Below the pieces are notes generated by a model, which was not told the origin of the DNA, did no database searches, and saw only the letters and a list, made by a program, of their open reading frames with translations. DNA of 7,656 bases from a bacterium (GTDB lineage: Bacteria; Armatimonadota; Chthonomonadetes; Chthonomonadales; Chthonomonadaceae), in assembly GCA_021805405.1 (NCBI GenBank), contig JAJZFK010000072.1:1-7656 (forward strand), in the 5' to 3' direction. Both the position numbers and the translations under genes were made by a program. Positions 1 through 7,634 of the stretch are shown here, in pieces (positions within the stretch are counted from its first letter, which is position 1; every line of letters begins with the position of its first letter).

Positions 1-2325
1 GGTGATGAAGCGCTCGTGCTTGTTGCGCAGAGACATCACTTCTGCGGCATATCCAAAGTGATCAATTTGCAGTGTCGCCTCATGGACGCAGCCAAAGCCC
101 AGGTTATGTATTGACTGCAAGTTCTGCTCGTGTACTCTGCCGCGGAATTCGACACCTGGCAGGTTTCTAAACAATCTGCATGCGTGGTGAAATGCCCTTT
201 CACCGCCCTCATGACGATAGGGGTGGGACAGCCAGTTGCAGATTCGCACCATGTAGGCGCCAATGTTTTGCGGGGTCTCCTCAATAATGCGGCGCAGTTC
301 TGATGCGGAACCGGGGCTGAGTTCCTCATCCGCATCTAGCCAGAGTGCCCAGTTACCCGTAGCATGAGCCAACGACGCATTCCGCGCCGCTGCAAAGTCA
401 TCAGTCCATGGTACGGTTACGACTTTGGCACCAAATTCTCGCGCTATAGCTATCGTGCCATCAGTCGAACCCGTATCCACCACGACGATTTCATCAATAC
501 CACCTTGCACGCTCTCAAGGCAGTTGCGCAGGAAGCGCTCCTCATTTTTCGCAATCATGCAAAGCGAGATGCGAATTCTTGAGACCTCACCATCCGCTTT
601 TATGGCAGCATCGGCACGGCGATAGAGCGACATGAGTGCCGTGTACACTGGGCTGGTCCTTATGCTTGCTCGTCGCTTATGGGTGACTGACTTCAACATG
701 CCGCGCGCCTCCTGCAGTATCGCCTGCATAGCGCGTTCCACCATTCGACGCACATCTGTGTCACCCGGTGTTACTGCAAGGGCATTAAGCCCGTGCTCTA
801 GCGCCTCCTGCGAACGTCCTATCTCGAGCAGGACAAATGCAAGATTGTGATGAAGATCGCGGGAACCTGGTGTCGCGACTAACCCCTCCCGAAGCGCATC
901 CACTGCGAGGTCAGGTTTGTGACGCTTGAAAAGTACCACACCAAGTGCGCTGCTGATATCGCTATCGGCAGGTTCCTCAGCGTGGAGCTGGTAAAGCTGA
1001 TCTTCTATCTCCTGGGAAACACGACCACGGGCAGCTTGTATACATTCACGTTTTCGTATATCGAAGGAGGGCAGTTCGGAAAACGATTCGGTTAATGAGA
1101 GACCCTGTAGTCCGAACGGTAGAGCGAAATTTTGAAGCGATACCGCGGCGGCAGATAATGGCGCTCGAAGCGATTCCAGGCGTTTCGTAACAATATCCGC
1201 TGCGTGTCGCCACGTATGGTGCGCCGCCATGTGAGCTGCGGCGTTTAGGCCTTTATCGCGTGCCTCGTCACGGTTATTGTGAACGTGCCGTAGCAAATCT
1301 GTGAGTGCATCCACGTCGGGCTCCGCCCAGAATGGAGGGGCTACCGTTTCGAGGTCACCGATTCGTGACTGTGCAAGTCGTACTACGCTGGCAGGAATAA
1401 GATACGAAGTAGTGTGGTTCACAAAATCCAGCGCAGCACCATAATTCGTGACGATCGTGGGTCGTCCGCATGCCATAGCTTCTGCAATTGGCAGACCGTA
1501 TCCCTCACCGCGATAGGGATGAACCAGGCACGAGCTAGCGCGGTAGAGCCCCGTCATTTCTGCCGCCGTGAGGTCGGTGTCAATATACACGATGGGTGCC
1601 GTAGATCGTGCGCTGCTCAACGCCTTTATCTGGGCGCCGAGGCCCTGGCCAGCGTAAAAGCTACCAGATCCGAAATCCTTTACAACGAGTGAGACATTAT
1701 CGTCCGCCGTAAACGCCTGCTGCCACGCCTTAAGCAGTACATCTGCACCCTTACGCGAGATTGTGCCACCGACGAACAAAAATACTGTTGCCCCGGGTTT
1801 AATTTCCTGGAATCGTTCGTCTGCGCGTATGTCGATCGCCGCAGCATCCGGGGAGAAGATCTCTGGATTGATGCCGTTGGGGACCACGTAAACCTGATCG
1901 GCAGGTACGCCCGCCCTAAGGTACGTTTCCCTTACAAAAGTAGAGGGTACCCATACTTCGGCACAATTCTGATTGACCGGTTCAACCCAACTCTTCGGTA
2001 GTTCCCCAAATTCCCAGGGCTGTATCATTACGAGGCTACCGGTTACAGGTCTCTGAAATACTGGCGGCCAGGCATGCCTGATGGTGATCTCTGGGGTAAC
2101 ACTGCCCCCGATATGTTCAGCTAGGCGGGCTACACAGGCGTTGCTGTTCCACGCGAACTGCGGGGGCTCTGTCTGGTTAACGTGCAGTGTGAACTGCTTC
2201 ATAAATTCCTTGTTATCCAGTAGAGAGTACGCGAGTTCCCTGTTAACAAGCGCAAGGCTGTGATTTGAGCAAAACGCTCCACTCCACGTTACCGATCTTT
2301 TTTTGGTTGCTAGCTGCAGCGGCAT
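1..2325 (-). CDS. Bifunctional GT4-TPR-GT2 glycosyltransferase (C-terminus beyond the window)
   Basis: The frame is open from the ATG at 2325 to base 1 with no stop: 775 residues, C-terminus missing. Residues 1-390 are a GT4 enzyme: HSLALVNREL (22-31), IQPWEFGELPKSWVE (101-115), VWVPS, VVPNGINPEIF (147-157), the GTISRKG phosphate-binding Arg-Lys (191-192), and EX7E from E274 to E282 in EGYGLPIAEAMACG. Residues about 436-540 hold TPR-like units (LLEIGRSQEALEHGLNAL). Residues 585-775 are a GT-A, GT2 enzyme: SLCMIAKNEERFLRNCLES, VDTGSTDGT (616-624), DFAAARN, the metal-binding DAD at 664-666, and RVHEQ (730-734), as in the SunS/TPR-linked GT2 subfamily. Both enzymes look intact, so the protein probably adds two sugars in the cytosol, an inference from motifs. 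AAGGAGGG six bases before the ATG is the strongest ribosome site here. It lies 20 bases after gene 2, in the same operon. Confidence 0.92.
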   Translation of the reverse strand, partial: MPLQLATKKRSVTWSGAFCSNHSLALVNRELAYSLLDNKEFMKQFTLHVNQTEPPQFAWNSNACVARLAEHIGGSVTPEITIRHAWPPVFQRPVTGSLVMIQPWEFGELPKSWVEPVNQNCAEVWVPSTFVRETYLRAGVPADQVYVVPNGINPEIFSPDAAAIDIRADERFQEIKPGATVFLFVGGTISRKGADVLLKAWQQAFTADDNVSLVVKDFGSGSFYAGQGLGAQIKALSSARSTAPIVYIDTDLTAAEMTGLYRASSCLVHPYRGEGYGLPIAEAMACGRPTIVTNYGAALDFVNHTTSYLIPASVVRLAQSRIGDLETVAPPFWAEPDVDALTDLLRHVHNNRDEARDKGLNAAAHMAAHHTWRHAADIVTKRLESLRAPLSAAAVSLQNFALPFGLQGLSLTESFSELPSFDIRKRECIQAARGRVSQEIEDQLYQLHAEEPADSDISSALGVVLFKRHKPDLAVDALREGLVATPGSRDLHHNLAFVLLEIGRSQEALEHGLNALAVTPGDTDVRRMVERAMQAILQEARGMLKSVTHKRRASIRTSPVYTALMSLYRRADAAIKADGEVSRIRISLCMIAKNEERFLRNCLESVQGGIDEIVVVDTGSTDGTIAIAREFGAKVVTVPWTDDFAAARNASLAHATGNWALWLDADEELSPGSASELRRIIEETPQNIGAYMVRICNWLSHPYRHEGGERAFHHACRLFRNLPGVEFRGRVHEQNLQSIHNLGFGCVHEATLQIDHFGYAAEVMSLRNKHERFIT

Positions 2326-2331
2326 AATTAA

Positions 2332-2339
2332 CCCTCCTT
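2332..2339 (-). promoter_or_regulatory. Strong ribosome binding site of gene 3
   Basis: AAGGAGGG on the minus strand, with a six-base AT-rich spacer (TTAATT) before the ATG at 2325. It is a near-perfect match to the anti-Shine-Dalgarno sequence and fixes the start of the third gene. Confidence 0.85.
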
Positions 2340-2345
2340 GTTCTG

Positions 2346-4526
2346 TTACGCGGCCACGTATTGGTTGATTGTTGTAATGGGAGACAGCGAAATATCCTGG
2401 CATTTTGCAAGCAAGCGGTCCAGAGCCGATAGCGCAGGTGTATCGATAACGAGGCTGCAACCTCGAAACAGCTTCCACCTATCGGCCGGAGGAATAGCCT
2501 GCGTGATAACAACGATGGGTGGCACACAATCTGTAGGCGCAGTTGCCTTAACCACGTTTGCAATGGCCGATCGTATTGCACTTTCGGTTACACCCGAGTG
2601 CGGCTCTGCGCGCAGGAGAAGCAGAGCCGTGCCGCATTTGTCTCTATCCTGAATGTAACTCGTAATGGGCTGCTGCCAGTGAAGCGGTGAGTCGAAGCTA
2701 ATAATCATAAGGTGCTTTGGAACATTGCTCTGTTCTGCTTGTGCCTCTACGGCGGCCAGGTCATTGATCATATGGCTTAGAACGTCTCTGGTATGTTGGT
2801 AGACAGGTATCGCGTTAATGATGCTTTCCCAATCTCTTAGAAGATTCCGGGCTGTTGTAATATCTGTAGTTTCCAGGGCGAGTGTAACCGCATCAGCGCG
2901 GCACTGCCAGTGGAACGGGTTTCTATCTAGAGCTGTGAGAAAATGGACCATTGCGTCGTTAACACGGCCAAGGGCGCGAAAACATCTGCCCGCAAGGTGC
3001 CCTATACTAACGCTCGCTGGGAACTGCCGAATTGCAGTCTCAACTGCGCTAAGGGCATCATTCAACCTACCCGCTGCCAGATGCCGTTCTGCGTAAACAG
3101 CATTTAATCGAGCCAGCAGTAAACATTTTAGTGCTGCGGCCAGTTGTTCTGGGTGATTGGAATAATCTAACCAACATTCCTCTTCCGCCACGTCAAATTC
3201 GTCCATTGTTCGAGGATTGAGCGGCGGGTAGGGGATATCAGAAGAGGACCAAACTGCTTCGCATAAACCTAGGCTAGACTGCTCAATTGCATTAATATCG
3301 GTAATTGCAAGGGCTACGGCGGCGAATACTGCCCAACAGTCGGCAGCATTGGGATTCTCCGCTACCATGTTGCTAGCACGTTGCAACGCGGCTGCAGATA
3401 GTCGTGCTCGATCCGCAGGTGCCAATGCCATCCGTGACCACTCCGAGAGTACGCGGCAGTCCAGTAATGCCGCTTCCTTCCCACTGTACTGTTCACATAT
3501 TCCATGCGCTAATGGGATACAGGCTGGTGTAAGGCAGGTGAGCCACTGCCTTGCTGTATTCAGCGTTTTTTCGGCTGTACCACCCGTTTGCCTTCGATTC
3601 GAAGCGGTCTCGTTCTTAACCCATGATGAATATTCTGGAAGAACTTTGTCTAATAGTCTACGAAGATGGTCCGCGTAGGAGTGGTTTGCGACGAGACGGT
3701 TACCAGCTTCCGCTATGGCGGTGCGTTCATCTGCATGGTTTACGTCCAGGTAATATTCCAGACGCTCCTCGAGGTTTTGGTAGTCGTATTCCACGTGTGT
3801 TTTGCCGTTTACAAAAACCGTGCCTAGCTCACGATTTCCTACCTCGTTGAACGTAAGTGCTCCGCACGCAGGTCCCTCAAACGCGCGCATATTTGCCTCA
3901 CTACGAATGCTGTGATTAAACACAATTTTCGCGCGGTTCATAAGCGAGGTGTAGTCATCACCATGAACGCCAGTGGCGATAACGACGTTATATCGAGATG
4001 AAAGGGAGCTTATGCGGCGTAAAAGAGGCGCACGTTTGTATTGCACATCGTGGTTTAGGTTACCAATCAACAGGATATCGATATCCCGCTCCAACGAACC
4101 GGGAGGCGTTGTCATGCGGTGTGCATTAGGGTGCTGAGCCCAAAGTAGGGCTGAAACCACAGGAGCCAGCCCGCATCGCTTTAAAACCTCAGTACCAGGA
4201 TGGTCGCACGCCCATAGGTCACACATACCCTCTACAGCATTAATTGCGCGGCCGCCCAAATTCCAGTCGCCAAATACACCAACGGTAAAGCATGACGCTC
4301 GTTCTATACCCAGCGGAAGGGGATTGTACTCTACCGACCAGTGGATGTAGATATCCGGTGGGCCACCTGGACATGCGGCTTCAACCTGCTGCCATGTCAT
4401 ATCCGGTGTCCATTTAAAATGGCCAGTTTTGTGATCGAAGAATATAAATTCATGCTCATACCCGCTCAGCCGTCGATCCTGAAGTATCTGCGGGATATGG
4501 TTTGCAAACCCAAGTAGAATTCGCAT
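2346..4526 (-). CDS. CgeB-like glycosyltransferase with TPR-like middle and vestigial GT4 C-terminus
   Basis: Complete 726-residue cytosolic protein. Residues 1-300 resemble the CgeB/DUF3880 plus Glyco_trans_1_2 arrangement: PDIYIHWSVEYNPLP (57-71), DILLIGNL (150-157), LMNRAKIVFNHS (195-206), then MRAFEGPACGALTF (213-226) with E217 in the donor-binding position, and the closing NHSYADHLRRLL (281-292). These features suggest a GT-B glycosyltransferase using a nucleotide sugar. Residues 370-600 are helical with TPR-like units, clearest at 474-563 (AAGRLNDALSAVETAI; RALGRVNDAMVHFLTAL). Residues 603-726 look like a decayed half GT4 domain. The start at 4526 has AGGAGA six bases upstream, partly inside the stop codon of gene 1; the gap is 10 bases, so translational coupling is likely. 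The stop is TAA. Acceptor and sugar are unknown; CgeB itself is tied to Bacillus spore-coat glycosylation, but nothing here points to sporulation. Confidence 0.88.
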   Translation of the reverse strand: MRILLGFANHIPQILQDRRLSGYEHEFIFFDHKTGHFKWTPDMTWQQVEAACPGGPPDIYIHWSVEYNPLPLGIERASCFTVGVFGDWNLGGRAINAVEGMCDLWACDHPGTEVLKRCGLAPVVSALLWAQHPNAHRMTTPPGSLERDIDILLIGNLNHDVQYKRAPLLRRISSLSSRYNVVIATGVHGDDYTSLMNRAKIVFNHSIRSEANMRAFEGPACGALTFNEVGNRELGTVFVNGKTHVEYDYQNLEERLEYYLDVNHADERTAIAEAGNRLVANHSYADHLRRLLDKVLPEYSSWVKNETASNRRQTGGTAEKTLNTARQWLTCLTPACIPLAHGICEQYSGKEAALLDCRVLSEWSRMALAPADRARLSAAALQRASNMVAENPNAADCWAVFAAVALAITDINAIEQSSLGLCEAVWSSSDIPYPPLNPRTMDEFDVAEEECWLDYSNHPEQLAAALKCLLLARLNAVYAERHLAAGRLNDALSAVETAIRQFPASVSIGHLAGRCFRALGRVNDAMVHFLTALDRNPFHWQCRADAVTLALETTDITTARNLLRDWESIINAIPVYQHTRDVLSHMINDLAAVEAQAEQSNVPKHLMIISFDSPLHWQQPITSYIQDRDKCGTALLLLRAEPHSGVTESAIRSAIANVVKATAPTDCVPPIVVITQAIPPADRWKLFRGCSLVIDTPALSALDRLLAKCQDISLSPITTINQYVAA
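2349..2720 (-). other. Vestigial GT4-like half domain at the C-terminus of gene 2 (residues 603-726)
   Basis: This piece follows the order of the nucleotide-binding half of the GT4 domain in gene 1. MIISFDSPLHWQQPITSYI (607-625) aligns with FLAVFDWSLRKGWDILLQAYL (788-808). TALLLLRAEP aligns with VALVLQVHSS. PPIVVITQAIPPADRWKLFRGCSLVIDTP (669-697) aligns with PDIVLQDASVPDAFMPALYRTADCYVLPT. The Arg-Lys pair and the whole EX7E segment are missing, so it should not be catalytic. The assignment rests on manual alignment and is inference. Confidence 0.5.
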
Positions 4527-4532
4527 TGTAGA

Positions 4533-4538
4533 TCTCCT
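4533..4538 (-). promoter_or_regulatory. Ribosome binding site of gene 2, overlapping the gene 1 stop
   Basis: AGGAGA on the minus strand, six bases before the ATG at 4526. The TAG stop of gene 1 (4539-4537) supplies the first bases of this motif (TAGGAGA), so ribosomes finishing gene 1 end on the gene 2 initiation site. This favours coupled translation. Confidence 0.8.
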
Positions 4539-7533
4539 ACACCAGTCTTGCGATCTCCGTAGTGATCAATTCTGCAATTTGTTGAGGACTAAAGTGCTCC
4601 TCTAGGTGGGTGCGCCCAGCCAATCCTTTCAACTTTGCCGCCTCTCTGTCATAAAAGGACTGCTGCATAAGCAACTTCAGATGTGAAACAGATGGCTGTG
4701 CCCATTTGTGTCCGGCAAAGGTAGGTGTTTCGCGAGCGGCTTGCTCGCCAACCGGAACAATCTCATAATCAAGGGGAAACGAGGTTTCGTCGGTAATGAA
4801 CGCGGTTACACCACTCCAGTTGGTAGCGATAACGGGCGTACCACATGCCATCGCCTCGAAGAACGGACGCCCCCAGCCTTCGCCATGTGTAGGCAGCACA
4901 TAGCAGTCGGCGGTTCGGTACAGGGCTGGCATAAATGCATCGGGAACGCTCGCATCCTGCAAGACAATGTCTGGAATGTTAGCAGTGTCCCGTTGAAGAG
5001 TGTTGGTGATAAATGCTGCCGCCTCATTTAGTAAATCGGTCCCGGTTTTACCCGAGGACGAATGAACCTGTAGTACTAGCGCCACATCGTCGCTTGCGGT
5101 AAAAGATTCCAGATAGGCCTGCAGCAGGATGTCCCATCCTTTGCGCAGGCTCCAATCAAAAACGGCAAGAAAGTTAAATCCACGCGCGCCCACTATCTGC
5201 ATCTTGTCGCCGCAGGGACTGAACATGTTGAGGTCTATTGTGCCGGGCACCACTCTCAGTTTATTCGGCGATACACCTGCTGCGGTGAACGTGTCGTAGT
5301 TGAACTGCGAGGGTACCCAAACGGCATCCATCTTGTTACAGCTTTCGGCCCAGCCTGCAGGAAGCCTATCTGTTTCAAACATGGTGCGTCCAACGTTTAT
5401 GCGTGCGTTGGAATCGGGTTGAAACAGTCGGCCAAGCATGTGGCAAATGTGAACATATCCTGGTCGAACAGGTTGTTGCTGCAGGCTTCTTAGTAGATCT
5501 CGTCGCTGAAGCGTGAGACCCGCGCTTTCTGTGCTCCATCGAAGCTCCCGCACATTAGGCCGCTGGCCCATCTCGTGAAGAGCGTAGAGGAAATTCCGGG
5601 CCTCGTCTGCATATCCGCTGGGATCGTACAGCGGTGCCTGCCATACAACAGGAGTGGGGCCAATACATCCTGCATTGGTCTCCTTTATTTCGGCAGGTGT
5701 TGTCGGTGCAGGAAAGGGATCTGGCATACCGGCCGCTCTAGCTGCAACAACGATCTGCTGCTTGAGTAACAGAACTGCCTCTACCTCCTCATCGGTATGA
5801 GCGCAACGCTCGGCAGCCATTAGCTCGGCCGCTGCTACGGTTGGAAGTCCGTATCTAAGCATATCTGTGGCGTATTCAAGACCGCCAGTTACGGCGTCAC
5901 GTTCGCTAGCAAGGTAGTCATAATCACATGTGGGATCGTCATCAACCCTCACAGAAAAAGGTAAATCCTCACTCCATGCTACCTGTGTGGTAGTGAGGTT
6001 ACGGAAAGTTACCTCAAAGGCCCTGCGGATAAATTCATAACGGTAGAGCAGGTACACAATGGCACTTCTGAACGGAGACACGACAAACGTGCGCCGTTTA
6101 AAGACGAGTGTCCGACTCTCATCTTGCCATGTCACCAGCCACCTGTGAGTAGGGTGTCCGTAAACCGTCTCCCAAAGCAGGTTTGGCGTTTCCAGAAAGC
6201 CTTTTCGCGCAATTCGCTGCAATTCAGCACACGCACGTTCTGGATGTTCCACGTGCTCAAGCACCATGCGACAGCATGCTACGTCGAAGGCATGGTTCCT
6301 GAACGGAAGCTGCTGCGCATCAGCACAGATGAGCGGACGATCTCGTCGGATTGTGTTGCCCTGGCGGTGTACGCCATCTAGAATGTCAAAGTCCACGCTC
6401 ACGTCTGCTCGTTCAAGTGGTCGCTGCCCACCACCGATGTCGACAACTCGGTCCTTCAAGTGAATTTCCAGGTCCTGGGCGAGCCTGCGGTCATACCCAA
6501 CAAATGCGTAAAACACCTTTCCGCCGAAGTTGGATGCAATATCGTATTGTTCATCTGGCGTTGGAGGCATCAGCACCAGCGAGGGCCAAACTCCGTGTTG
6601 TTGTGGAAGAGCGGCGTTTCGCGCGAAATCGATTTTTGAGGGCTCTAGTTGGCTAGCAGTTTTGAAATGAGCTCGGGCCTCGGCAAATCTGTTAAGAAGC
6701 CAAAGCGCGCATCCGTGGGTGTTATGGGCGGTTGCGCTTCGCGAATTGGCTTCTAGCGCAAGCGTGCTGTATTTATGGATGACTTCCCCCGGAACTCCCC
6801 CAATTCGCAGAGCGCAAATAGCATAGTCCAGGCACGCCTCTGCAAATTGTGCCGAATTGGCTGGGCTGTAGACCTCGTTCCCCGGAGTCATCCTGGCAGA
6901 GATATTACCGTTCCATTCTATCTGTATGCGTGAGACGTTTCTGTAATCCACGTCCCATCGCCTACGAAATTCAGGATCACTGTAATAAGCCCCGACGAGC
7001 GCATGTTTTAGGGGAACGCGCACGAACGGCCGTGGTGTGAACAGAAGCGTTGCGGTGTCATCGGGCGTGGTTTGTGGTCTGGTAACGATCCACCTCTGTT
7101 CTGGGGAGGCTCCTAGTAATGCAGACATTTCACTTTCACACTCGACAAGGCCACGAACGGCCACACGCGATAATTCATGGCACAGCGCGGTGGGATCACT
7201 GCAAGTTTCCAGTACTCCGCGCACAATGGCAACATCAAATTCACTGTCTTTGTACTTCGTTAAAATATCTTCTGGCCGACTAGTTGACCGCATACCAAAT
7301 TCATGATGGTTTTGCGCAAAGGGAAGTGGAGTTGCTTCGCCATGTAGATCGAGGACGCGCCCTCCCGCTGGGATGCAAAGTTGTGCGCGAAGAATTTCTG
7401 GGTCCAGGCTAGAGTAGTTTTTGCCGTTAAAATTAGTTGGAATTTCAATCGTTGCGCCAGAAGGATCCCTGTCCAAATTAATGGGTCGGTATCGTGAATG
7501 ATCGTTCGGTAGAGCTACGGGATATGCTGACAT
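4537..7533 (-). CDS. Multidomain protein: duplicated methyltransferase-like modules plus C-terminal GT4 glycosyltransferase
   Basis: Complete 998-residue cytosolic protein with no signal peptide or membrane helix. Residues 31-275 are a class I methyltransferase-like module that looks inactive. Residues 335-585 are a second copy with an intact SAM loop (DIGGG, 365-369), an ADAQQLPF segment (404-411) and FDVACCRMVLEHVEHPE (416-432). A TPR-like helical stretch (about 265-310, 'NRFAEARAHF') lies between them. Residues 627-998 form a GT-B, GT4-type glycosyltransferase: SGYADEARNFL (639-649), WVPS (739-742), VVPGTID (761-767), the Arg-Lys pair of SLRKGW (797-798), and the EX7E motif from E885 to E893 followed by AMACGTPVIATN. 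The start at 7533 has AGGAA six bases upstream; the stop is TAG. It is first in a three-gene operon. I infer that it transfers a sugar from a nucleotide donor and methylates a sugar or acceptor in surface glycan synthesis. The domain calls are solid; the substrates are unknown. Confidence 0.92.
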   Translation of the reverse strand: MSAYPVALPNDHSRYRPINLDRDPSGATIEIPTNFNGKNYSSLDPEILRAQLCIPAGGRVLDLHGEATPLPFAQNHHEFGMRSTSRPEDILTKYKDSEFDVAIVRGVLETCSDPTALCHELSRVAVRGLVECESEMSALLGASPEQRWIVTRPQTTPDDTATLLFTPRPFVRVPLKHALVGAYYSDPEFRRRWDVDYRNVSRIQIEWNGNISARMTPGNEVYSPANSAQFAEACLDYAICALRIGGVPGEVIHKYSTLALEANSRSATAHNTHGCALWLLNRFAEARAHFKTASQLEPSKIDFARNAALPQQHGVWPSLVLMPPTPDEQYDIASNFGGKVFYAFVGYDRRLAQDLEIHLKDRVVDIGGGQRPLERADVSVDFDILDGVHRQGNTIRRDRPLICADAQQLPFRNHAFDVACCRMVLEHVEHPERACAELQRIARKGFLETPNLLWETVYGHPTHRWLVTWQDESRTLVFKRRTFVVSPFRSAIVYLLYRYEFIRRAFEVTFRNLTTTQVAWSEDLPFSVRVDDDPTCDYDYLASERDAVTGGLEYATDMLRYGLPTVAAAELMAAERCAHTDEEVEAVLLLKQQIVVAARAAGMPDPFPAPTTPAEIKETNAGCIGPTPVVWQAPLYDPSGYADEARNFLYALHEMGQRPNVRELRWSTESAGLTLQRRDLLRSLQQQPVRPGYVHICHMLGRLFQPDSNARINVGRTMFETDRLPAGWAESCNKMDAVWVPSQFNYDTFTAAGVSPNKLRVVPGTIDLNMFSPCGDKMQIVGARGFNFLAVFDWSLRKGWDILLQAYLESFTASDDVALVLQVHSSSGKTGTDLLNEAAAFITNTLQRDTANIPDIVLQDASVPDAFMPALYRTADCYVLPTHGEGWGRPFFEAMACGTPVIATNWSGVTAFITDETSFPLDYEIVPVGEQAARETPTFAGHKWAQPSVSHLKLLMQQSFYDREAAKLKGLAGRTHLEEHFSPQQIAELITTEIARLV
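5779..6531 (-). repeat. Methyltransferase module, copy B (apparently active), gene 1 residues 335-585
   Basis: Second module, opening with NFGGK (335-339). It carries VVDIGGGQRPL (363-373) as SAM motif I, VSVDFD (378-383) as the likely acidic motif, ADAQQLPF (404-411) and LEHVEHPERA (425-434), which are typical of small-molecule and sugar methyltransferases of the Methyltransf_11 type. It matches copy A at 16 of 33 positions across residues 99-131 versus 416-448 (my manual, gap-free alignment). It also shares the HRWLVTW accessory motif (463-469) and a helical tail (LEYATDMLRYG against LDYAICALRIG). Confidence 0.8.
6709..7443 (-). repeat. Methyltransferase-like module, copy A (degenerate), gene 1 residues 31-275
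   Basis: First of two homologous modules in gene 1. It opens with NFNGK (34-38) and keeps the fold landmarks RVLDL (59-63) and FDVAIVRGVLE (99-109), then an RW..T accessory motif (147-151) and a helical tail. The glycine-rich SAM loop reads DLHGEATPL where copy B has DIGGGQRPL. The stretch from this Asp to the FDVA motif is 37 residues, against 51 in copy B, and it lacks the ADAxxLPF segment. I therefore read it as a non-catalytic pseudo-methyltransferase, perhaps structural or substrate-binding. That role is inference. Confidence 0.75.
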
Positions 7534-7539
7534 GGGCGT

Positions 7540-7544
7540 TTCCT
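7540..7544 (-). promoter_or_regulatory. Ribosome binding site of gene 1
   Basis: AGGAA on the minus strand, six bases before the ATG at 7533. It supports this start over internal methionines such as residue 81. Confidence 0.7.
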
Positions 7545-7616
7545 GGCCTGGAGTGGCGGATGCAAAGCGAATATTCTGGTATTTTTATCGGGTTAAATGG
7601 GTACAAAATTCAGGTT

Positions 7617-7634
7617 AAAAATCGGGGTCGCCCG
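7617..7634 (-). terminator. Possible weak Rho-independent terminator of the upstream gene
   Basis: On the minus strand, CGGG-CGAC-CCCG can form a four-pair GC stem with a four-base loop, followed by A and five T residues. The stem is short for an intrinsic terminator. If real, it would end an upstream minus-strand gene and make gene 1 the first gene of its transcript. Confidence 0.22.

Noticed and set aside
36..335. 99-codon minus-strand open frame
   Set aside because: Lies inside the GT2 domain of gene 3 in another frame, has no family features, and the host frame has clear motifs.
2243..2581. 112-codon minus-strand open frame spanning the junction of genes 2 and 3
   Set aside because: Overlaps the end of gene 2 and the start of gene 3, both well supported. 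Its product is low in recognisable motifs and its start has no good ribosome site.
2338..2652. 104-codon plus-strand open frame
   Set aside because: Antisense to the end of gene 2, no recognisable domain; a shadow frame.
2346..2720. Gene 2 as a frameshifted pseudogene
   Set aside because: The frame is intact for 726 codons, has a good start and stop, and ends 20 bases before the next gene. The GT4-like tail looks like an old relic, not a recent break.
3349..3678. 109-codon plus-strand open frame
   Set aside because: Antisense to the TPR-like middle of gene 2; composition is that of a reverse-strand shadow.
4708..5031. 107-codon plus-strand open frame
   Set aside because: Antisense to the conserved EX7E region of the gene 1 GT4 domain, which explains why it is open.
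6351..6656. 101-codon plus-strand open frame
   Set aside because: Antisense to the SAM-binding part of methyltransferase copy B; no independent evidence of coding.
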